From contig NZ_CP022110.1 in assembly GCF_000730165.1 (NCBI RefSeq), forward strand, positions 2,549,501 to 2,613,500: a stretch of 64,000 nt of DNA, written 5' to 3'. The number at the start of each line of letters is the position of its first letter. The stretch's first letter is position 1. Below the pieces are notes generated by a model. That model had not been told where the DNA came from and did no database searches. It saw only the letters and a program-made list of their open reading frames with translations. This DNA comes from Nitrospirillum viridazoti CBAmc (lineage in GTDB: Bacteria > Pseudomonadota > Alphaproteobacteria > Azospirillales > Azospirillaceae). Of this stretch, positions 1 to 9,494 are shown one piece after another. The position numbers and the translations under genes are program-made.

Positions 1-3000
1 TTCCTGGGGACGGCGCCTGCTGGCGGCCGGCCATGTCGCCGCTTTCGCCATCCTGGGCATCGTCGCCGGCCTGGCCGCCGCGGTGGGCATATGCCTGTGG
101 TGGATGGACACGGGCTCCGGCCGCGCCTTCGCCACCCGCCAGGCGGAGGCCAATGTGCTGGGCCTGAAGGTGGAGGGACTGTCGGGCCTGCCCTTCCACC
201 CCCGGGTGGCACGCGCCACCCTGGTGGATTTGATCACGGGCAAGCCCTGGCTGCTGGTGGAGGACGCGGCGCTGGACTGGCGGCTGCTGCCCCTGGCCCA
301 CCGCGAACTGGCCGTGGATGCGCTCAGCGCCCGGCGCATCTGGGTGGCCCAGCCGGCCCCGTCGCTGGAGCCGCCGGACGGCACGGTCAAGGACGACGCC
401 AATCCCCTGACCCTGCCCTTCAGCATCACCGTGGCCCGCCTGGACCTGCCGCGCATCGAGCTGGCGCCCAGCCTGGCCGGCGGCCAGGGGGCGGCGCTGT
501 CCACCAGCGGCACGGTGCGGCTGGGCCCCAACCTGGACGGCGACAGCCGCCTGACCCTGACCCAGCTGGACGGCGGGGCCGCCCATGGCGAGCTGACCGC
601 CCGCTTCACCGCGCCCGGCCTGACCAGCCACGGCAGCCTGACCCTGGAGCTGCGGGGGCAGGAGGAGGCGGGCGGCCTGGTGGCCCGCCTGGCTGGCCAC
701 CCTGAACTGGGCCCGCTGACCCTGGACCTGACGGGCAGCGGGCCGCTGGACCAGTTCCAGGCGCACCTGGACCTGAAGGAGACGCCGCAGGCGGCCAAGG
801 CCGCCGATGGCGCCACCGTCACCCCGCGCACCGTGGCCCTGGTGGCCGACGTGGGCCTGGCCCGGCCCAAGGGCAAGGCCAAGCGCGTCACCCTGGACCT
901 GAAGGCCGCCCCCGGCCGCCTGCTGCCCGACAATCTGGCCTGGATGGCGGGCGACGCCGCCACCCTGCAGACGGCCGCCACCCTGGCCGATGACGGCACC
1001 ATCACCCTGGAAAGCCTGGATTTGGCCGCCGCCTTCGGTCGCGTCACGGCCAAGGGCAGCCTGAAGGACAAGGACGGCGACCTGACCCTGCGGCTGGTGC
1101 CGGCGGCACCGGAGGCCCTGTCCCCCGCCGTGCCCGGCCTGGCGCTGGGCAAGCTGGACGCCGTGCTGCACACCACCGACCCGGCGGCGGGCAAGGCCGG
1201 CGCCAAGAAGCAACGTGTCGTAACCGCCGACCTGACGGTGGAGGAACTGGGCTACAACGATGCCCATGTGCGCCACCTGACCGCCACCACCAAGCTGCAG
1301 GAGGATGGCACCCGCCTGCTGCTGGACCTGACGTCCAAGCTGCAGGGCCTGGATGCGCCCGGGCTGCCCCCGGCCCTGACCGACCATGCCGACCTGGCCC
1401 TGACCGGTGCGCTGGACCGCGCCAGCGGCAACATCCAGGTGGACAAGCTGGACCTCACGGGCGGTATCGGGCATCTGACCGGCAGCGGCAGCGCCCTGGC
1501 CTGGGGCCGCCAGGCCAAGGGCAGCCTGAAGCTGGCCGATGGCGAGCTGGCCACACTGATGGCCCTGGCCAATGTGGGCGGCACCGGCGGCAAGGAACCA
1601 CCCAGCGCGAAGCCGGCGCCAGAGGACATCATCACCGGCCACGTGGCGGCGACGGTGGAGGGCACGATGGCCGACGGCGTGGCCGAGGGCACGCTGTCGG
1701 TGCAGGCGACCGACCTGCGCACCGGCCAGCCGACGGAGGACGCGCTGCTGGCCGGCCGGGCGGAGATCAGCGGCAAGGTCCGCGCCACCCTGGACGGCAA
1801 GGACGTGGCGGTCACCCCGCTGACCGTGCGCACCGGCGCCGTCGACCTGGCGGGCAACGTCACGCTGAAGGACAACACCCTGACGGCCGACCTGAAGGGC
1901 AGCGGCCAGGTGGTGGGCAACCCGGCCAGCGTGGCCGCCCACGTGGTCAAGACGGGCCCCCGCCTGACCGTGCGCGACCTGGCCGCGGCATTGGGCCCGA
2001 ACAGGCTGGAGGGCGGGCTGGACGCCGACCTGGACCGGCAGCTGGCCACCGGCAAGCTGGCCGCCACCTTCCCCGACCTGTCCAGTCTGGGCGCCCTGGC
2101 CGGCGTGCGCCTGGCGGGCCGCGCCAAGGCCGACATCGTGCTGGGTGCCGCCGCGGCCGCCCCGGCGCCCACGCGCCCCGTCCGGCAACCCAAGACGAAG
2201 AAAGGCCAGGCAGCCCCGCCGTCGCCCGCGCCCGCCAGGGGCGCCACCCAGGGTGTGGACCTAAAGGTGGTGCTGGACGATTTGGTGGTGGAGGACCAGC
2301 GCATCCACCAGGCCACCTTGAGCGGCCATGTCGATGACGTGCTGGGCAGCCCCCGCCCCAACGTCACCCTGGCGGCCGATGGCATCGAGGCCGGTCAGGT
2401 GCTGGTCAACAAGGTGACCGCCGCCTGGCGCGGCACGCTGGGCGAGGGCGACATCACCCTGGCCCTGGACGGCACCACCGGCGTGGGCAGCGTGGGCCGC
2501 CGACGCGCCTTCCAGGTGGAGAGCGCCGGCCACCTGACCCAGGCGCCGGAGCCCAGGTCGCCCAAGGAGGCGCGGGGGCCCACCGTGGCGCGGCTGGACC
2601 AGCTGGACGGCCGCCTGGACCAGACCACCCTGAAGCTGGCGGCCCCCGCCACCATCACCGTGGCCAAGGGCAGCGTGGCGGTGAAGGGCCTGGACGTGGC
2701 GCTGGGCACGGGCCGCATCCGCGCCGACGTGGCGCTGAACGGCAAGGAAGTGACGGCGCAGGTGGAGGCGACGGCGCTGCCGCTGGCACTGGCCGCCCTG
2801 GCCGACCCGGCGCTGACCCTGGCCGGCACCCTGGACGCCAAGGTCACAGCCAGCGGTACCGCCGCCAACCCCACGGCCGACGCCACCGTCAGCATCCACG
2901 GCCTGTCCATGCAGCAGCTGGCCGTGACCCTGGACAGCGGGGCGACGGAGGCGCCGGGCACCCCACCCGAGGCCACGCCCGACGGCAAGCCGGCCGTCAG

Positions 3001-4555
3001 CGCGACCGTTGCCAACAACCCGGCCAACGCCACCGGCGCCGACACCACCCCCACCAAGAAAAAGACGCTGGAGGTCAAGAACAGCGCCGACCGACGGCTG
3101 AACGCCGACGCCACCCTGACGGCTGCCTGGCGCGGCGGGCGGCTGCGCAGCACCCTGGCGGCCCGTACCGCCGACGGGGCCGTGGACCTGAACGCCGAGG
3201 CCGACACGCCCCTGGCGCTGAACCCGGAGACGATGTCGCCGGTGATCCAGGGGCCGGTCAGCGCCAAGATCAACGGCCGGACGGAGCTGTCGCGCTACAA
3301 CGACTTCCTGGCGGCCTCGGCCCAGCGCATCGGCGGCAAGGTCTCGGTCGACCTGGCGGTGGCCGGCACGGTGGCGGATCCGAAGGTCACCGGTTCGGTC
3401 GACCTGATCGACGCGAAGTATGAGAACGGCGGCACCGGCACCCAGATCTTCGGCCTCAACGCCCATCTGGTGGGCGACGCGCGCGGCCTGGCGGTGGAGA
3501 AGTTCCACGGCGACACGGCCGATGGCGGTGCTGTGGATTTGAGCGGCCGCATCAACCTGGGCGACCCCAACGCGCAGGAAAAGGCGCCCGTGCTGGACCT
3601 GCACGTCACCACCACCAACGCCCGCCTGCTGCGCACCGACCCCATCACCGCCTGGGTGGACAGCGACCTGACGCTGAAGGGCCTGATGAACAAGCCGGAC
3701 CTGGCCGGCACCGTGCGCCTGCGCGAAACCTGGGTGGGCCTGCCGGACAAGCCGCCGGCCGACGTGGCCGACCTGCCCGTGCGCTACGTCAACGGCCGGC
3801 CGCGTCAGCCCCAGGGCCAGATGTCGGCTGCCGGCGGCGGGCTGCTGGTCCATCTGAAGGTGGACATCAAGGCGCGCAACCGCATCTATGTCCAGGGCCG
3901 GGGCCTGACGGCGGAGTTCGCCGCCGACATGCAGGCACGCGGCACCAGCGCCGACCCGCAGCTGACCGGCCGGGTCTATCTGGTGAAGGGTGATTTCAGC
4001 GCGCAGGGCCAGACCTTCACCCTGACCAAGAGCGACATCACCTTCACCGGGGACAGCGACCCCCTGCTGGACATCTCCGCCTCCGCCACCAAGGCGGACT
4101 TCACGGCCATCCTGAACATCACCGGCCGCCTGTCCAAACCCACCGTTGCCCTGACCTCGGACCCGCCCCGCCCGCAGGACGAGGTGCTGTCCCGCCTGCT
4201 GTTCGACCGGCCCATCAGCCAGATCAGCGCGCTGGAGGCCTTGCAGCTGGCGCAGGGCGTGGCCCAGCTGTCAGGCGTGCTGGGCAGCGGCCCGGGCATC
4301 CTGGACAACGTGAAGCGCAACCTGGGCATCGACCGGCTGGAATTCTCCAGCGCCGCCGTCGGCTCCAGCGCCTTCGGCACGGTCACCGCCGGCCGTTACA
4401 TCAACAGCCGCACCTATGTCGGCGTCAGCCAGTCGGTGGGCGGCACCGGCACCAACGTCACCCTGGAATACGCCCTGACCTCCCGCCTGCGCCTGAACGG
4501 CGCCGTCGGCAGCACGGACGACACCGTGGGCCTGAAGTACCAGTGGGATTATTAA
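1..4555 (+). CDS. tamB: TamB-like translocation and assembly protein, 5' end cut by window edge
   Basis: This is an inner-membrane-anchored periplasmic protein of the TamB/DUF490 family, which works with the outer-membrane protein TamA in outer-membrane biogenesis and lipid transport. The frame is open from base 2, and its first visible residues form a hydrophobic helix (LLAAGHVAAFAILGIVAGL). The N-terminal anchor is therefore partly present and the true start lies left of the window; the internal GTG at 83 is not the start. About 1500 residues of repetitive beta-rich, Ala/Gly/Asp-rich sequence follow, as expected for the long lipid-groove body. The last ~350 residues look like the conserved TamB C-terminal domain (LRETWVGLP, QLTGRVYLVKGDF, LSRLLFDRPISQ), and the protein ends in an aromatic, KYQWDY. 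tamA would be expected just upstream. Two low-complexity Ala/Pro/Lys linkers lie near residues 690-720 and 950-990. The family call is firm; the exact substrate is unknown. Confidence 0.9.
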   Translation, partial: SWGRRLLAAGHVAAFAILGIVAGLAAAVGICLWWMDTGSGRAFATRQAEANVLGLKVEGLSGLPFHPRVARATLVDLITGKPWLLVEDAALDWRLLPLAHRELAVDALSARRIWVAQPAPSLEPPDGTVKDDANPLTLPFSITVARLDLPRIELAPSLAGGQGAALSTSGTVRLGPNLDGDSRLTLTQLDGGAAHGELTARFTAPGLTSHGSLTLELRGQEEAGGLVARLAGHPELGPLTLDLTGSGPLDQFQAHLDLKETPQAAKAADGATVTPRTVALVADVGLARPKGKAKRVTLDLKAAPGRLLPDNLAWMAGDAATLQTAATLADDGTITLESLDLAAAFGRVTAKGSLKDKDGDLTLRLVPAAPEALSPAVPGLALGKLDAVLHTTDPAAGKAGAKKQRVVTADLTVEELGYNDAHVRHLTATTKLQEDGTRLLLDLTSKLQGLDAPGLPPALTDHADLALTGALDRASGNIQVDKLDLTGGIGHLTGSGSALAWGRQAKGSLKLADGELATLMALANVGGTGGKEPPSAKPAPEDIITGHVAATVEGTMADGVAEGTLSVQATDLRTGQPTEDALLAGRAEISGKVRATLDGKDVAVTPLTVRTGAVDLAGNVTLKDNTLTADLKGSGQVVGNPASVAAHVVKTGPRLTVRDLAAALGPNRLEGGLDADLDRQLATGKLAATFPDLSSLGALAGVRLAGRAKADIVLGAAAAAPAPTRPVRQPKTKKGQAAPPSPAPARGATQGVDLKVVLDDLVVEDQRIHQATLSGHVDDVLGSPRPNVTLAADGIEAGQVLVNKVTAAWRGTLGEGDITLALDGTTGVGSVGRRRAFQVESAGHLTQAPEPRSPKEARGPTVARLDQLDGRLDQTTLKLAAPATITVAKGSVAVKGLDVALGTGRIRADVALNGKEVTAQVEATALPLALAALADPALTLAGTLDAKVTASGTAANPTADATVSIHGLSMQQLAVTLDSGATEAPGTPPEATPDGKPAVSATVANNPANATGADTTPTKKKTLEVKNSADRRLNADATLTAAWRGGRLRSTLAARTADGAVDLNAEADTPLALNPETMSPVIQGPVSAKINGRTELSRYNDFLAASAQRIGGKVSVDLAVAGTVADPKVTGSVDLIDAKYENGGTGTQIFGLNAHLVGDARGLAVEKFHGDTADGGAVDLSGRINLGDPNAQEKAPVLDLHVTTTNARLLRTDPITAWVDSDLTLKGLMNKPDLAGTVRLRETWVGLPDKPPADVADLPVRYVNGRPRQPQGQMSAAGGGLLVHLKVDIKARNRIYVQGRGLTAEFAADMQARGTSADPQLTGRVYLVKGDFSAQGQTFTLTKSDITFTGDSDPLLDISASATKADFTAILNITGRLSKPTVALTSDPPRPQDEVLSRLLFDRPISQISALEALQLAQGVAQLSGVLGSGPGILDNVKRNLGIDRLEFSSAAVGSSAFGTVTAGRYINSRTYVGVSQSVGGTGTNVTLEYALTSRLRLNGAVGSTDDTVGLKYQWDY

Positions 4556-4571
4556 GAAAGGAGCTCACACG

Positions 4572-4693
4572 CCCCGAATGAGGGTTCCACCGGGCCGCCA
4601 GGCCCGTAGGACGCGACCGCGTCCGCCGGAGTGAGCACCGAAGGGCGCAACGAGGATAGCCAAGTGGCCGGATGGCCACGCCGGCGTCTGAGG
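4572..4693 (-). repeat. Dispersed intergenic repeat, copy A
   Basis: Read on the minus strand, this spacer carries the shared order of blocks CCTCAGACGCCGG, ATCCGGC, TTGGCTATCCTCG, TGCGCCCTTCGGTGCTC and GCGGTCGCG. The same blocks recur at about 7641, 29475, 30830 (inverted) and 61747. It lies between the convergent ends of tamB and the LysE-family gene. The blocks form imperfect palindromes, so it behaves like a REP/BIME-type element. The short frames in it (peptides like RCALRCSLRR) are by-products of the repeat. Confidence 0.7.
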
Positions 4694-4705
4694 AAAACGC
4701 AAAAA

Positions 4706-5371
4706 CTATTTACTGATAAACGCCCCGACCAGATCCTGCAGGTTCTCCGGCACCAGGGAGAAGAAGCTGAGCAGGGCCATCAGGCCCACTACGCCCAGTA
4801 CCACGCCGGTGCCCCGGTTGATCCACAGGACGAGGCGCGGGGTGAAGTGGTGGCGGATGAGGAAGGTGCCACCGCACAGGATGGACCACCAGCTCAGCGA
4901 ACCCAGGAACACGCCCAGGGTCATGGTGCCGGCCTTGGCATGGTCCAGGGCGCCGCCGAAGCCCACCACGACGGTGATGATGCCCATGATGGTGATGGGG
5001 TTGGTCACCGTCAGGAACAGGCCGGTGCCGACGGAGCCGATGAGGTTGCCGGCGTCGGGCGGCCTGTTCTTGCGCTCGTGCGGTTCCTTGAGCAGCGAAT
5101 GGATGGCGGCGCCCAGCAGGAAGATGCCGCCGATGAGGCGCAGTTCCTTAACGTGGCCCAGCAGGGCCTCAAGGATGGCGTTGACACCGAAGGCCGCCAC
5201 GCCGCCGAAGAAGCCGTCGGCCAGGGCGGAGCCGAAGCCGGTGGCGAGCCCCGCGATGATGCCCCGCTCCACCGTCCGCCGGATGCACAGCAGCCCGATG
5301 GGGCCGACCGGCGCCGCGATGGCCAATCCCAGGACGATACCCCGGATCAACACGCCGAAATCATCGAACAA
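4706..5371 (-). CDS. LysE family amino acid exporter
   Basis: A 221-residue polytopic inner-membrane protein of the LysE/RhtB superfamily, which exports amino acids or related small metabolites by proton antiport. The N-terminus reads GIVLGLAIAAPVGPIGLLCIRR, carrying the family hallmark of a proline pair in helix 1 (APVGPIG). A second signature, TNPITIMGI, falls near residue 120. Five to six hydrophobic helices and the length fit the family. It is transcribed away from the ClC gene and ends close to the tamB 3' end, with repeat copy A between them. No regulator of the ArgP/LysG type is adjacent, so the substrate cannot be deduced from context. Confidence 0.88.
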   Translation of the reverse strand: MFDDFGVLIRGIVLGLAIAAPVGPIGLLCIRRTVERGIIAGLATGFGSALADGFFGGVAAFGVNAILEALLGHVKELRLIGGIFLLGAAIHSLLKEPHERKNRPPDAGNLIGSVGTGLFLTVTNPITIMGIITVVVGFGGALDHAKAGTMTLGVFLGSLSWWSILCGGTFLIRHHFTPRLVLWINRGTGVVLGVVGLMALLSFFSLVPENLQDLVGAFISK

Positions 5372-5530
5372 TGCGGACTATCCCTGAGAAGTAAGGCAGG
5401 CGGCACCCCGGAGGGTTCCGGGCGCGGACGCCGCACTGAACATGGGGTCGCCCCCGTGATGCAACATCGGCGCACCGGGCGCAACGCCTAAGGCGATCTA
5501 TAGCCCTGGCTAGTTGAAGAGTTCGCGGCG

Positions 5531-7474
5531 TCAAACCCCGCCGAACAGGTCGCGCACGCCCAGTTCGTCGCCGCGCCGCCGCTCCAGCTCCTGCGAATAG
5601 CGGCGCAGGGCGTAGGCCTCGGTCAGGTAGCCGACGACGCGGCGGCTGCTGACCCCCTCCACCACCGGCAGGCTGTCGGCGTCCCAGTCGGCGAAGCGCT
5701 GCAGGGCCATGCGCACCGACTGGTCGGGCAGCAGGAAATGCTCGCGGTCGCGCGCCAGCTCCGCCGCCCGCTGGTCGGCCGGCAGCTCGTGCTGGGGGTC
5801 GTGCACGGCGTTCATGTCCACCCGGCCGGCGAAGGCGCCGTTGGGATCCAGGGCGAACACCGTCTTGGCGCTGCCGGGCGGGTAGTGGCCGCGCAGGGCG
5901 CCCAGGGTAATGTCGGCTGGCACCGTCTTGGGGTCGCCGCGCATCAGCCGGCCCACGGTCATGTCCTTGACCCAGCCGATGTCGTGACCGCCCCGGATCT
6001 GCACGCCGCGCTGGTGGAAGCGCCAGGTGGCGAAGGAATAGCCGAAGGTCTCGCGCACCAGCAGGGTGGAGGCGATGACGCCCATGAGCACACCGGCCGA
6101 AGCGCGTAGGTCGCCCGTCAGCTCCAGCACCAGCAGCACCATGGTCACCGGCGCGCCCACCACGGCGGCGGCGAAGGAGCCCATGCCCACCAGCATGACG
6201 GCGGAGCGCTGGGCCACCAGGTCCCAAGGCAGCAGGGTCCCGATGTCGGACACCATGCTGCCGAACAGGCTGCCCAGCAGCAGCGAGGCGCTGAACAGGC
6301 CGCCGCGGAAGCCGGCGCCCAGACACAGGGCGGACGCCACGACCTTGGCCACCAGCATCACGAAGGCCAGGCCCAGGCCATAGCCATGGTCGAAGCCGTA
6401 CTGCAGGGCACCCTGCCCACCCCCCAGCACACCCGGAAGCACCAGGGCCATGGGCCCCAGCAGCAGCCCGCCCAGGACGGGGTGTAGCGCGCGGGGAATG
6501 GGCAGCTGGCGGAACAACCGTTCCGCATGCGTGACGGCCTGCATGGTGAGGATGGCCAGGGCCCCGGCGGCAAGGCCGACCAGCAGGAAGGTCGCGAAAT
6601 CGCCGCCCCGGATGACCGGCGGCTCGGCCAGGATGAACAGGGCCGGGCGGTTCAGCGCCATCTGCGCCACCTGGTTCGCGACGACGGCGGCCACACAGAC
6701 GGGCGCCAGCGTCGCCATGGTATAGGTGCCGATGACCAGTTCGAACGCGTAGAAGGCGCCCGCCAAAGGGGCGGTGAAGGCGGCGGAGATGGCCGCCGCC
6801 GCCCCGCATCCCACCAGGGTGCGCAGATCGTTGCGCCGCAGGTTCAGCCGCCGGCCGAAGTTGGACGCCATGCCCGCACCCGTCTGGGTGAAGGCCGCCT
6901 CCATTCCCACCGAGCCGCCGGCGCCATGCGACACGACGATGGACAGGGTCAGGCGCAGGCTGTCGCGCAAGGACATGCGGCCGCCATACAGGGCGTTGGC
7001 TTCGATGGGGTCGACGGTGTCGCGGGCGCGGCGGAACAGCAGGCCCAGGCCGGCCAGCAAGGCGCCGCCCACCACCGGTGCTGCCAGCGCCAGGCTGGAC
7101 GGGATGAACAGGGCGCTGCTGATGTGGTCGCCGAATGGCACCTTGAAGGCCAGGCTGTGCAGCGCCAGCACCAGGGCGTGCAGCCCCGCCACCGCCAGGC
7201 CCACGCCGATGCCCACCGGCACGCTGAGCAAGGCCAGGGACAGTTCGGAGGAGCGCAGGCCCTTGGGTGTCAGGGCGTGGGTCAGCGCCCGCCAGACCAC
7301 CGGCAGGCGACGGCTGGCGCGCCGGCGGGGGCCACCCTGTTGCGGTCCACCCTGTTGCGGTCCATGGGTGGAGCCCATGGCGGCCGCTGCCGTTCCCTCC
7401 GCCTCCGCCTCTGGCGCGGACTCCGGGCCGGAGGACGCGGCCGGTGTCTGCGGGGAAGGCGGGAAGGTATCCAT
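5531..7474 (-). CDS. ClC family chloride channel or H+/Cl- antiporter with CBS domains
   Basis: A 647-residue ClC-type anion transporter. A ~75-residue N-terminal extension rich in Pro, Gly and Gln precedes the membrane core (residues ~80-470, ten or more hydrophobic segments). The second selectivity-filter block reads GSVGMEAAFTQTGAG, corresponding to the GxxGxE segment, so the gating glutamate is present although the usual GREGP is replaced by GMEAA. The C-terminal ~150 residues form a degenerate CBS-domain pair, with SLPVVEGVSSRRVVGYLTE as the clearest strand-helix unit. The protein ends DLFGGV. The gene is monocistronic. In the N-terminal extension a DNA duplication encodes a QQGGPQQGGP repeat (around 7340-7365). 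Whether it is a channel or an exchanger cannot be settled from sequence. Confidence 0.88.
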   Translation of the reverse strand: MDTFPPSPQTPAASSGPESAPEAEAEGTAAAAMGSTHGPQQGGPQQGGPRRRASRRLPVVWRALTHALTPKGLRSSELSLALLSVPVGIGVGLAVAGLHALVLALHSLAFKVPFGDHISSALFIPSSLALAAPVVGGALLAGLGLLFRRARDTVDPIEANALYGGRMSLRDSLRLTLSIVVSHGAGGSVGMEAAFTQTGAGMASNFGRRLNLRRNDLRTLVGCGAAAAISAAFTAPLAGAFYAFELVIGTYTMATLAPVCVAAVVANQVAQMALNRPALFILAEPPVIRGGDFATFLLVGLAAGALAILTMQAVTHAERLFRQLPIPRALHPVLGGLLLGPMALVLPGVLGGGQGALQYGFDHGYGLGLAFVMLVAKVVASALCLGAGFRGGLFSASLLLGSLFGSMVSDIGTLLPWDLVAQRSAVMLVGMGSFAAAVVGAPVTMVLLVLELTGDLRASAGVLMGVIASTLLVRETFGYSFATWRFHQRGVQIRGGHDIGWVKDMTVGRLMRGDPKTVPADITLGALRGHYPPGSAKTVFALDPNGAFAGRVDMNAVHDPQHELPADQRAAELARDREHFLLPDQSVRMALQRFADWDADSLPVVEGVSSRRVVGYLTEAYALRRYSQELERRRGDELGVRDLFGGV

Positions 7475-7567
7475 GGTATCGGGGAAATGGGGCCGCGTCC
7501 GGTCAGGACAAGGGTGATAGCAGGGGACCGGCCCGATATGGACGATAAAAGCGGCGCTTCTATGGAA

Positions 7568-7598
7568 AAGGGCGGCCGTCCCGGAGGACGCCGCCCTT
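7568..7598 (-). terminator. GC-rich hairpin downstream of pst operon
   Basis: The arms AAGGGCGGC and GCCGCCCTT plus the inner pair GTCC/GGAC enclose a CGGA loop, with one bulged C. It sits ~185 bp past the pstB stop, on the far side of repeat copy B. The downstream T-tract on the minus strand is weak, so this may be a Rho-assisted or 3'-end-stabilising hairpin rather than a classical terminator. Confidence 0.45.
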
Positions 7599-7640
7599 CA
7601 CGTTCACACGCGTGGCATTTGATCGTGATCGCTCAAATGC

Positions 7641-7735
7641 ACCTCGCGCCGGGCGGCTGCATCCGCAGCCTTGGCTATCCACGCTCCGCCCTGCGGTGCT
7701 CGCTGCGGCGCCCGCAGTCGCGGGCTATGGCGGCA
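7641..7735 (+). repeat. Dispersed intergenic repeat, copy B
   Basis: Plus-strand copy with GCGCCGGGCGGCTGCATCC, TTGGCTATCC, CCGCCCTGCGGTGCTCGCTG and GCAGTCGCGGGC. It is the most diverged of the complete copies in the CTTCGG block, which here reads CTGCGG. It lies between pstB and the ClC gene. Confidence 0.65.
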
Positions 7736-7782
7736 CGAGTCAAAATCCCGTCCCGCTGGCAACACGGCGGCCGCCGGCCGGA

Positions 7783-8598
7783 TCAGCCGAAGCGGCCGGT
7801 GATGTACTGCTCGGTCTTCTCTTCCTTGGGCGCGGTGAAGATGGTGTCGGTGGCGCCATATTCCACCAGCTCGCCCAGGTACATGAAGGCGGTGAAGTCG
7901 GAGACGCGGGCCGCCTGCTGCATGTTGTGCGTGACGATGGCGATGCAGTAGTCGGGCTTCAGCTCATCCACCAGCTCCTCGATCTTGGAGGTGGAGATGG
8001 GGTCCAGCGCCGAGGTCGGCTCGTCCAGCAGTAGGACGGCCGGACGCACGGCCACGGCGCGGGCGATGCACAGGCGCTGCTGCTGGCCGCCGGACAGCGA
8101 CAGGCCGCTCTGGCGCAGCTTGTCCTTGACCTCGGTCCACAGCGCGGTCTTGCGCAGCGCCTCTTCCACACGCACGTCCATGTCGGCGCGACTCAGCTTC
8201 TCATACAGCCGGATGCCGTAGGCAACGTTGTCGTAGATCGACATGGGAAAGGGCGTCGGCTTCTGGAACACCATGCCGACGCGGGCACGCAGCAGGTTCA
8301 GGTCCTGCTTGGGCGACAGCAGGTTCTCGCCGTCCAGCAGCACCTCGCCCTCGGCCCGCTGGTTGGGGTAAAGGTCGTAGATGCGGTTCAGGATGCGCAG
8401 CAGCGTGGACTTGCCGCAGCCGGACGGGCCGATGAAGGCCGTCACCCGCTTGTCGAACAGCGGCAGGTTGATGTTACGCAGGGCGTGGAAGCCGCCGTAA
8501 TAGAAGTTCAGGTTGCGGACGCTGATCTTCTCGCGCATGTCGCCGTCGGTGGCGAGGGCCGCCTGGGACTGTTCCGCCGTCATGGAAAGCGCGGTCAT
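7783..8598 (-). CDS. pstB: Phosphate ABC transporter ATP-binding protein PstB
   Basis: A 271-residue ATPase that powers high-affinity phosphate import through PstA/PstC. It carries Walker [10 protein letters not shown] near residues 57-65, ABC signature LSGGQQQR, Walker [13 protein letters not shown] and the switch histidine in [33 protein letters not shown] is characteristic of PstB. The chosen ATG is 5 bp past the pstA stop and fits the usual length, giving a ~25-residue N-terminal extension ahead of the ABC core; an in-frame ATG five codons later is also possible. It is the last gene of pstSCAB. phoU, which often follows pstB, is not here. Confidence 0.97.
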   Translation of the reverse strand: MTALSMTAEQSQAALATDGDMREKISVRNLNFYYGGFHALRNINLPLFDKRVTAFIGPSGCGKSTLLRILNRIYDLYPNQRAEGEVLLDGENLLSPKQDLNLLRARVGMVFQKPTPFPMSIYDNVAYGIRLYEKLSRADMDVRVEEALRKTALWTEVKDKLRQSGLSLSGGQQQRLCIARAVAVRPAVLLLDEPTSALDPISTSKIEELVDELKPDYCIAIVTHNMQQAARVSDFTAFMYLGELVEYGATDTIFTAPKEEKTEQYITGRFG

Positions 8599-8603
8599 GG
8601 GGA

Positions 8604-9491
8604 TCACTGGCCTTTCTTGGTGCCGATGGAAGCGAGCATGCGCGCGCCGATGTTGAGCGCGAGGATGGCGACCGTGATGAGGAGCGAACCGCCCCACGCC
8701 AGGCGCTGCCAGTCCTCATACGGGCTGAGCGCGAACTGGAAGATGGTGACCGGCAGGTTCGCCATGGGAGCGTTCATGTTGACGCTCCAGAACTGGTTGT
8801 TCAGGGCGGTGAACAGCAGGGGCGCCGTCTCGCCGCTGATGCGGGCCACGGCCAGCAGGACGCCGGTCATGATGCCGCTGCGGGCGGCGCGGTAGGTCAC
8901 CTGCACGATGACCTTCCAGCGCGGCGCGCCCAGGGCGGCGGCGGCCTCGCGCAGGGAACCCGGGACCAGGTTCAGCATGTCCTCGGTCGTGCGCACCACC
9001 ACCGGGATGACCAGCACGGCCAGCGAGATGGAGCCCGCCCAGGCTGAGAAGTGGCCCATGGGGACCACGACGATGGTGTAGATGAACAGGCCGACGATGA
9101 TGGAGGGCGCGGACAGCAGGATATCGTTGATGAAGCGCGTCACCTCGGCCAGCTTCGTGCCCTTGCCGTATTCGGCCATGTAGGTGCCGGCCATGATGCC
9201 GATGGGCGTGCCGATCACCATGCCCAGCACCGTCATGACGATGCTGCCGAAGATGGCGTTCAGCAGGCCGCCGGCGCTGCCGGGCGGCGGGGTCATCTGG
9301 GTGAACAGGCCCAGGCTGATGGCACTGAGGCCGTTGATCAGCAGGACCGCCAGGATCCAGACCAGCCACAGCAGGCCGAAGACGGCGGCGCCCACGGCCA
9401 GGCCCATGGTGATGGTGTTGCCAACCTTGCGGCGCTTATAGCGGCCCATCGCGAAGTTGGTGCCGGGAGGGGAAGTGTCGGTGATGGCCAT
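8604..9491 (-). CDS. pstA: Phosphate ABC transporter permease PstA
   Basis: A 295-residue inner-membrane permease with about six transmembrane helices. The cytoplasmic EAA-type loop, [20 protein letters not shown], contacts Pst[20 protein letters not shown], near residues 66-84, is typical PstA sequence in the periplasmic region after TM1. It starts 3 bp after the pstC stop and ends 5 bp before pstB, so the three are one transcript with likely translational coupling. Length and motifs match the family. Confidence 0.96.
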   Translation of the reverse strand: MAITDTSPPGTNFAMGRYKRRKVGNTITMGLAVGAAVFGLLWLVWILAVLLINGLSAISLGLFTQMTPPPGSAGGLLNAIFGSIVMTVLGMVIGTPIGIMAGTYMAEYGKGTKLAEVTRFINDILLSAPSIIVGLFIYTIVVVPMGHFSAWAGSISLAVLVIPVVVRTTEDMLNLVPGSLREAAAALGAPRWKVIVQVTYRAARSGIMTGVLLAVARISGETAPLLFTALNNQFWSVNMNAPMANLPVTIFQFALSPYEDWQRLAWGGSLLITVAILALNIGARMLASIGTKKGQ

Positions 9492-9494
9492 GGA

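Larger units (their letters stand above)
7475..7782. other. Spacer between ClC gene and pstB: hairpin plus repeat, no gene
   Basis: This ~300 bp stretch contains a 13-bp hairpin (7568-7598) and dispersed repeat copy B (7641-7735). Short open frames through it are explained by the repeat. I see no credible coding sequence. Promoter elements for the ClC gene should lie near 7480-7560 but I could not identify them with confidence. Confidence 0.6.

Noticed and set aside
1252-3853. Long minus-strand frames opposite tamB
   Set aside because: Composition is Arg/Ser/Ala or His/Gly/Gln low complexity, which comes from antisense reading of Ala/Gly/Asp-rich tamB.
4458-4679. Recurrent peptides such as RCALRCSLRR in several short frames
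   Set aside because: They recur because the dispersed repeat carries the same bases, not because a protein family is encoded. I treat them as evidence for the repeat.
7267-7548. Plus-strand frames across the ClC gene N-terminus and promoter
   Set aside because: They are antisense to the Pro/Gly/Gln-rich extension of the ClC protein and contain the duplicated CCACCCTGTTGCGGTC unit; no start signal.
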